Source of the DNA: an uncultured Clostridia bacterium
GTDB taxonomy: Bacteria > Bacillota > Clostridia > TANB77 > CAG-508
DNA length: 8,318 nucleotides
Assembly: GCA_934177795.1 (NCBI GenBank)
Contig: CAKPPS010000040.1
Coordinates: 1-8,318 of the forward strand
Direction: 5' to 3'
Position numbers and translations under genes: made by a program. The notes beneath the pieces were generated by a model that worked only from the letters and a program-made list of their open reading frames with translations, was not told where the DNA came from and did no database searches. This document shows positions 5,364-8,318 of this stretch, one piece after another. The first letter of the stretch is position 1, and each line of letters opens with the position of its first letter.

Positions 5364-8318
5364 TTAACAGACTCTATTGGTGTATTTACATTTATTCTTC
5401 CGAAGTAAATCTTCCCAATATTTTTTTATACTATCTAATTCCAATTTACAATTGTTTATTTTACTATATTTATATGCTAAATCTTTTGCTTCCATTTTAT
5501 TGTTTTGCATTCCTAAAACAATCGATATATCTTTAGAAGAAAAACTTTCTAATTCCACATCTATTTCAATTGCAACACATGGCGACTTTCCAAGTGAATT
5601 ACTATTATTTAAACTTATTTTATTTAATCCATCTGGATTTTGTATTCCTCCACTTCCTAAAAAGAATTTTTTATCTCCTGTATATGATTTTATTTCTTCA
5701 CTACTTGATATAAATGTAAACTCTCCATCAAATTCATTATTATATATTTTTTTAGCATATATAATATTATTATTTTTTTCATATTCTAAATCAATATATT
5801 CATTTGATAATAACTCATCTTCTCCTAATGTTGGCTTTATATAATATATAATCTTATATTTTCTTTTATTTGGAGTTGTATTATCTAAATGTAAAATATT
5901 AATTTTTACAGGATCTTCTTTTGGAATAAAAACTGTATTTTCTTGATTTATACCTGAATTACTATGAATATATTTTCCATATCCAAATCCATAAACAATG
6001 TTATAGTTGTGCTCATCAGGTTTTGGATTACACCCAATAGACCATGATTTGTTTGTTTTTTCATCTTTTATATATATTATTTCTGACGGTATATCCATAC
6101 TAGGACTATTATTCCATGTTGTTATTCTATTTAATCTACTATTTTTACTCCAAGTATATCCTCCCATATTTTCGGTAATAACTGTACCAATCTTTTCATT
6201 TGCTATAATATGGCTCCAAACAGTAGGAGTTCTATTATCTTTATTAGTTTTTATTAAATATTCTTTTCCATCTTTTGAAAAAGCTCCATATTCATTATAA
6301 TATTTTAAATTTTCTGTATCAGCTAATAAATCTATTTCATCTGTATTATCTTCAAAAATATACGCTCCAGTTTCATTATTTATATTTTTATAATCTTTTA
6401 AATATTCTTCTTCTGCATCTTTTATAAGGTTTTCTAAACTACCTAGATGGCTATCTATATTTAACACAGATACAACTTCTAATAACCTTATATCATTTTC
6501 TTCCATTTGTTCTTTAGACAATATAAAAATTCCTGCTCTAATATTTTTTAAATATGATATATGATTATTTAAAATTGCTGTTTCTATTTCTTCTTTAACA
6601 TAACTTTCGTAACTATATTTTTCCTCATCTAGTATTACTAATTCTGTTTGAATGTTTTTATTTTTTAGAAATTCATATACTTTTATTGCTTGTTTTACAA
6701 CATATATATCATTAACATCTTTTATTTTTACTAAGATAATTGGAAAATCCCCTGATATTCCATATCTCCATAAATTTTCTTGTTTATAATCAAGCTTTGG
6801 TATATTTTCTATATACTGTTTTTTTATAGGATTATCAAATAATATATAAGAAAGAATTTTTTGACATATTTCTATATCTTTTCCTTTTATATTTAAATAT
6901 CTATTTTCTTCTTCTACTTTAGCTTTTGATAAATCAAAAGTCATTTTAATTTTTTCTTTATTTTTATATTTATCTAAATTGTATATTGCTTTTTCTTTGT
7001 TATATTCTATTGATAAAACTAAATCTATATAAACTTTTTCACCTGGATTTACTTTTATTGTTTTCTTCATTGCTACAATTGGTTCTGTTACTAATCCTAT
7101 TTTTTTAGAAAATGGAATTGATTGTTTTATCATTTTAGGTATTCCAAAATTTCCTCTTCCAATAAACTTTTCTTTATCTATTTCAAATTCATTTTCCCCA
7201 ATTGTCTCACAATCTGTGAATAATTGCGTTGCTAAATAAATATCGTTGGCATTTTTTCCTCTTGCTTTTCTTTTAATAATCAAATTATTTTTTTCATCAT
7301 CATATTCAGTTATTAAAAATAAATTATTAAAAGCTTGATGTGCATAATCATCTTCTTTTTTTGAAAGTACTGGTTCAAAATAACTAGATACCTCTAATAT
7401 TTCTTCATTTTTTCCGGTATTTTCTAATTCTAACCTTCTTATTTCAACCGAATCGTTTGGTGGTATTGTTATTTTTACTTTTGTTTTTATATCTCCATCT
7501 GTTCTTTCAATTTCATCTTGATCTGGCATGAATTTTATAGTATATGAATTTGTATTATCTATATATTTATTATAACTAGATGACCATATTTCTTTAGTTT
7601 TAATATTTTTAATATAGAAAAATATTCCTTGTGCATAATCATCTGTTTTTTTATATCTATTTATATAAATATCTTTATACTTACTAAAACCTTCTCCTTT
7701 TTGATTTAATGCTATTGTATAATTTTCATTTGATATTACATTTCCTCTAATTATTCTTTCGTCCATTTTATTAAACACTTGTACACTATAATTTTCGTAA
7801 TCTTTGTATTTTAATTTTTCTACCTTTTCTTTATTTTCTTTTGTAATTATAGCTTTTTCCGGCATAGTTTCTTGTAATAATATACTTACTGCTTCAATTT
7901 CTGGATTTTCTATAAATCTTTTCTGTAAAACATTATTATTAAATAAATTATTTATAGAAAGTAATATTAACCCTTGATGATGTGCCATATAAGTTCTTAT
8001 TGGAGTAAAATTCTCGCCTTTTCTTAATCTTGATGGTGTAAAATCAACTGACTCATAAAAACCATATTTATTATTCATTTGATATTTTTCAAGTTCTTTT
8101 AAATTCTTTATTACTTCATTTGGGACATCATTTATTGCAAGCACACTTCCATAACTTGAAACAACCATCTCGTCTGCTAATCCTCTTTTTAATCCCAACC
8201 ATGGAATACCAAATGCTTTATATTGATAATTAGAATGTAAATCTTTTAAATTAAATGCAGATTCAGATATTCCCCATGGTATACCTAATTTTTTACAATA
8301 TTCCATTTGACTCATTAT
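5364..8318 (-). CDS. Cyclic beta-1,2-glucan synthase-like protein (NdvB/ChvB type), partial, ends at a frameshift
   Basis: The frame is open at the right edge, so the N-terminal membrane glycosyltransferase part expected for this family lies outside. Numbering from the in-frame Met at 8315, residues 13-150 are the end of the glycoamylase-like domain (WGISESAFN, NYQYKAFGIPWLGLKRGLADE, YGFYESVDFT, YMAHHQG). Residues ~190-460 are a first GH94-type beta-sandwich. Residues ~470-640 contain the linker motif LWRYGISGDFPI (515-526). Residues ~670-960 are the second beta-sandwich (RTPTVWSHIIANEKIG, GGYTWSKNSRLNRIT). This domain order is characteristic of cyclic beta-1,2-glucan synthases, membrane enzymes that make periplasmic or surface cyclic glucans. 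The reading frame ends at a premature TAA at 5364, after a one-base shift near 5402. Residues after WEDLL are out-of-frame noise. The Met at 8315 is almost certainly internal. Confidence 0.9.
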   Translation of the reverse strand: MMSQMEYCKKLGIPWGISESAFNLKDLHSNYQYKAFGIPWLGLKRGLADEMVVSSYGSVLAINDVPNEVIKNLKELEKYQMNNKYGFYESVDFTPSRLRKGENFTPIRTYMAHHQGLILLSINNLFNNNVLQKRFIENPEIEAVSILLQETMPEKAIITKENKEKVEKLKYKDYENYSVQVFNKMDERIIRGNVISNENYTIALNQKGEGFSKYKDIYINRYKKTDDYAQGIFFYIKNIKTKEIWSSSYNKYIDNTNSYTIKFMPDQDEIERTDGDIKTKVKITIPPNDSVEIRRLELENTGKNEEILEVSSYFEPVLSKKEDDYAHQAFNNLFLITEYDDEKNNLIIKRKARGKNANDIYLATQLFTDCETIGENEFEIDKEKFIGRGNFGIPKMIKQSIPFSKKIGLVTEPIVAMKKTIKVNPGEKVYIDLVLSIEYNKEKAIYNLDKYKNKEKIKMTFDLSKAKVEEENRYLNIKGKDIEICQKILSYILFDNPIKKQYIENIPKLDYKQENLWRYGISGDFPIILVKIKDVNDIYVVKQAIKVYEFLKNKNIQTELVILDEEKYSYESYVKEEIETAILNNHISYLKNIRAGIFILSKEQMEENDIRLLEVVSVLNIDSHLGSLENLIKDAEEEYLKDYKNINNETGAYIFEDNTDEIDLLADTENLKYYNEYGAFSKDGKEYLIKTNKDNRTPTVWSHIIANEKIGTVITENMGGYTWSKNSRLNRITTWNNSPSMDIPSEIIYIKDEKTNKSWSIGCNPKPDEHNYNIVYGFGYGKYIHSNSGINQENTVFIPKEDPVKINILHLDNTTPNKRKYKIIYYIKPTLGEDELLSNEYIDLEYEKNNNIIYAKKIYNNEFDGEFTFISSSEEIKSYTGDKKFFLGSGGIQNPDGLNKISLNNSNSLGKSPCVAIEIDVELESFSSKDISIVLGMQNNKMEAKDLAYKYSKINNCKLELDSIKKYWEDLLRKNKCKYTNRVC
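5400..5405 (-). other. One-base insertion (frameshift) in the glucan synthase gene
   Basis: Before this point the conserved reading is KYWEDLL. After it, skipping a single base gives GRINVNTPIESVN and then ILLNGWLMYQ, matching the usual start of the GH94 barrel. The extra base is one of 5402-5405; removal of the C at 5402 restores the frame as CTT-GGA-AGA. The mutated frame creates a CGG codon, rare in this AT-rich DNA, and reaches a stop 13 codons later. Confidence 0.85.

Noticed and set aside
5395..5410. Programmed +1 frameshift joining the two glucan synthase frames
   Set aside because: The site CTT-CGG-A has a rare codon after a slippery-looking CTT, but programmed shifts are not known in this family, and the downstream part is truncated anyway. 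Mutation or sequencing error is simpler.
5377..5844. Plus-strand open frame of 155 codons
   Set aside because: It is antisense to the second beta-sandwich of the glucan synthase-like gene, with no start signal and no recognisable domain.
1..8318. tRNA, rRNA or CRISPR loci
   Set aside because: No stretch with cloverleaf-like arms, ribosomal RNA signatures or regular repeat-spacer structure was seen on either strand.

Overview
The window is very AT-rich. Coding stretches at both ends are roughly 15-30% GC by hand count, AGA/TTA-type codons dominate and Shine-Dalgarno sequences are strong (AAGGAGG). This suggests a low-GC Bacillota, most likely an anaerobic clostridial lineage. That assignment is an inference from composition and gene families. 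All genes I can support lie on the minus strand, so biological reading order is from right to left.

Right to left: (1) 8318-4241 is the 3' half of a very large cyclic beta-1,2-glucan synthase-like gene (NdvB/ChvB type: glycoamylase-like domain, two GH94-type sugar-binding modules, GH94 catalytic barrel). It enters from beyond the right edge, is split by a one-base frameshift near 5402, and loses family homology after the GGQYTH motif near 4364. There the reading frame runs into about 110 bp of structured, unrelated sequence. (2) 4155-4026 is a repeat-rich control region with four copies of an 11-bp word in alternating orientation around a good promoter. It drives (3) a Fic-domain gene (4025-3093) whose core motif has Gln where the catalytic His is expected; a hairpin terminator follows. 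(4) 2930-2028 encodes a formylglycine-generating-enzyme (FGE/SUMF1)-fold protein without the catalytic cysteines. Its last ~30 codons look like the variable region of a diversity-generating retroelement (DGR) target. It is clearly richer in GC than its neighbours and ends at a 26-bp perfect palindrome plus T-run. (5) 1840-1703 is a small basic 45-residue protein, and (6) 1605-1 is a large serine recombinase of the TndX/TnpX type, cut only at its extreme C-terminus by the window edge.

The layout reads as an accessory or mobile segment (recombinase, small companion, FGE-fold cargo, Fic cargo) next to a decaying host gene. A 16-bp sequence with a central GA occurs upstream of the recombinase and again, inverted, beside the broken end of the glucan synthase gene. 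It may mark recombination boundaries. The most interesting item is the putative DGR target gene, which has no reverse transcriptase or template repeat in this window.
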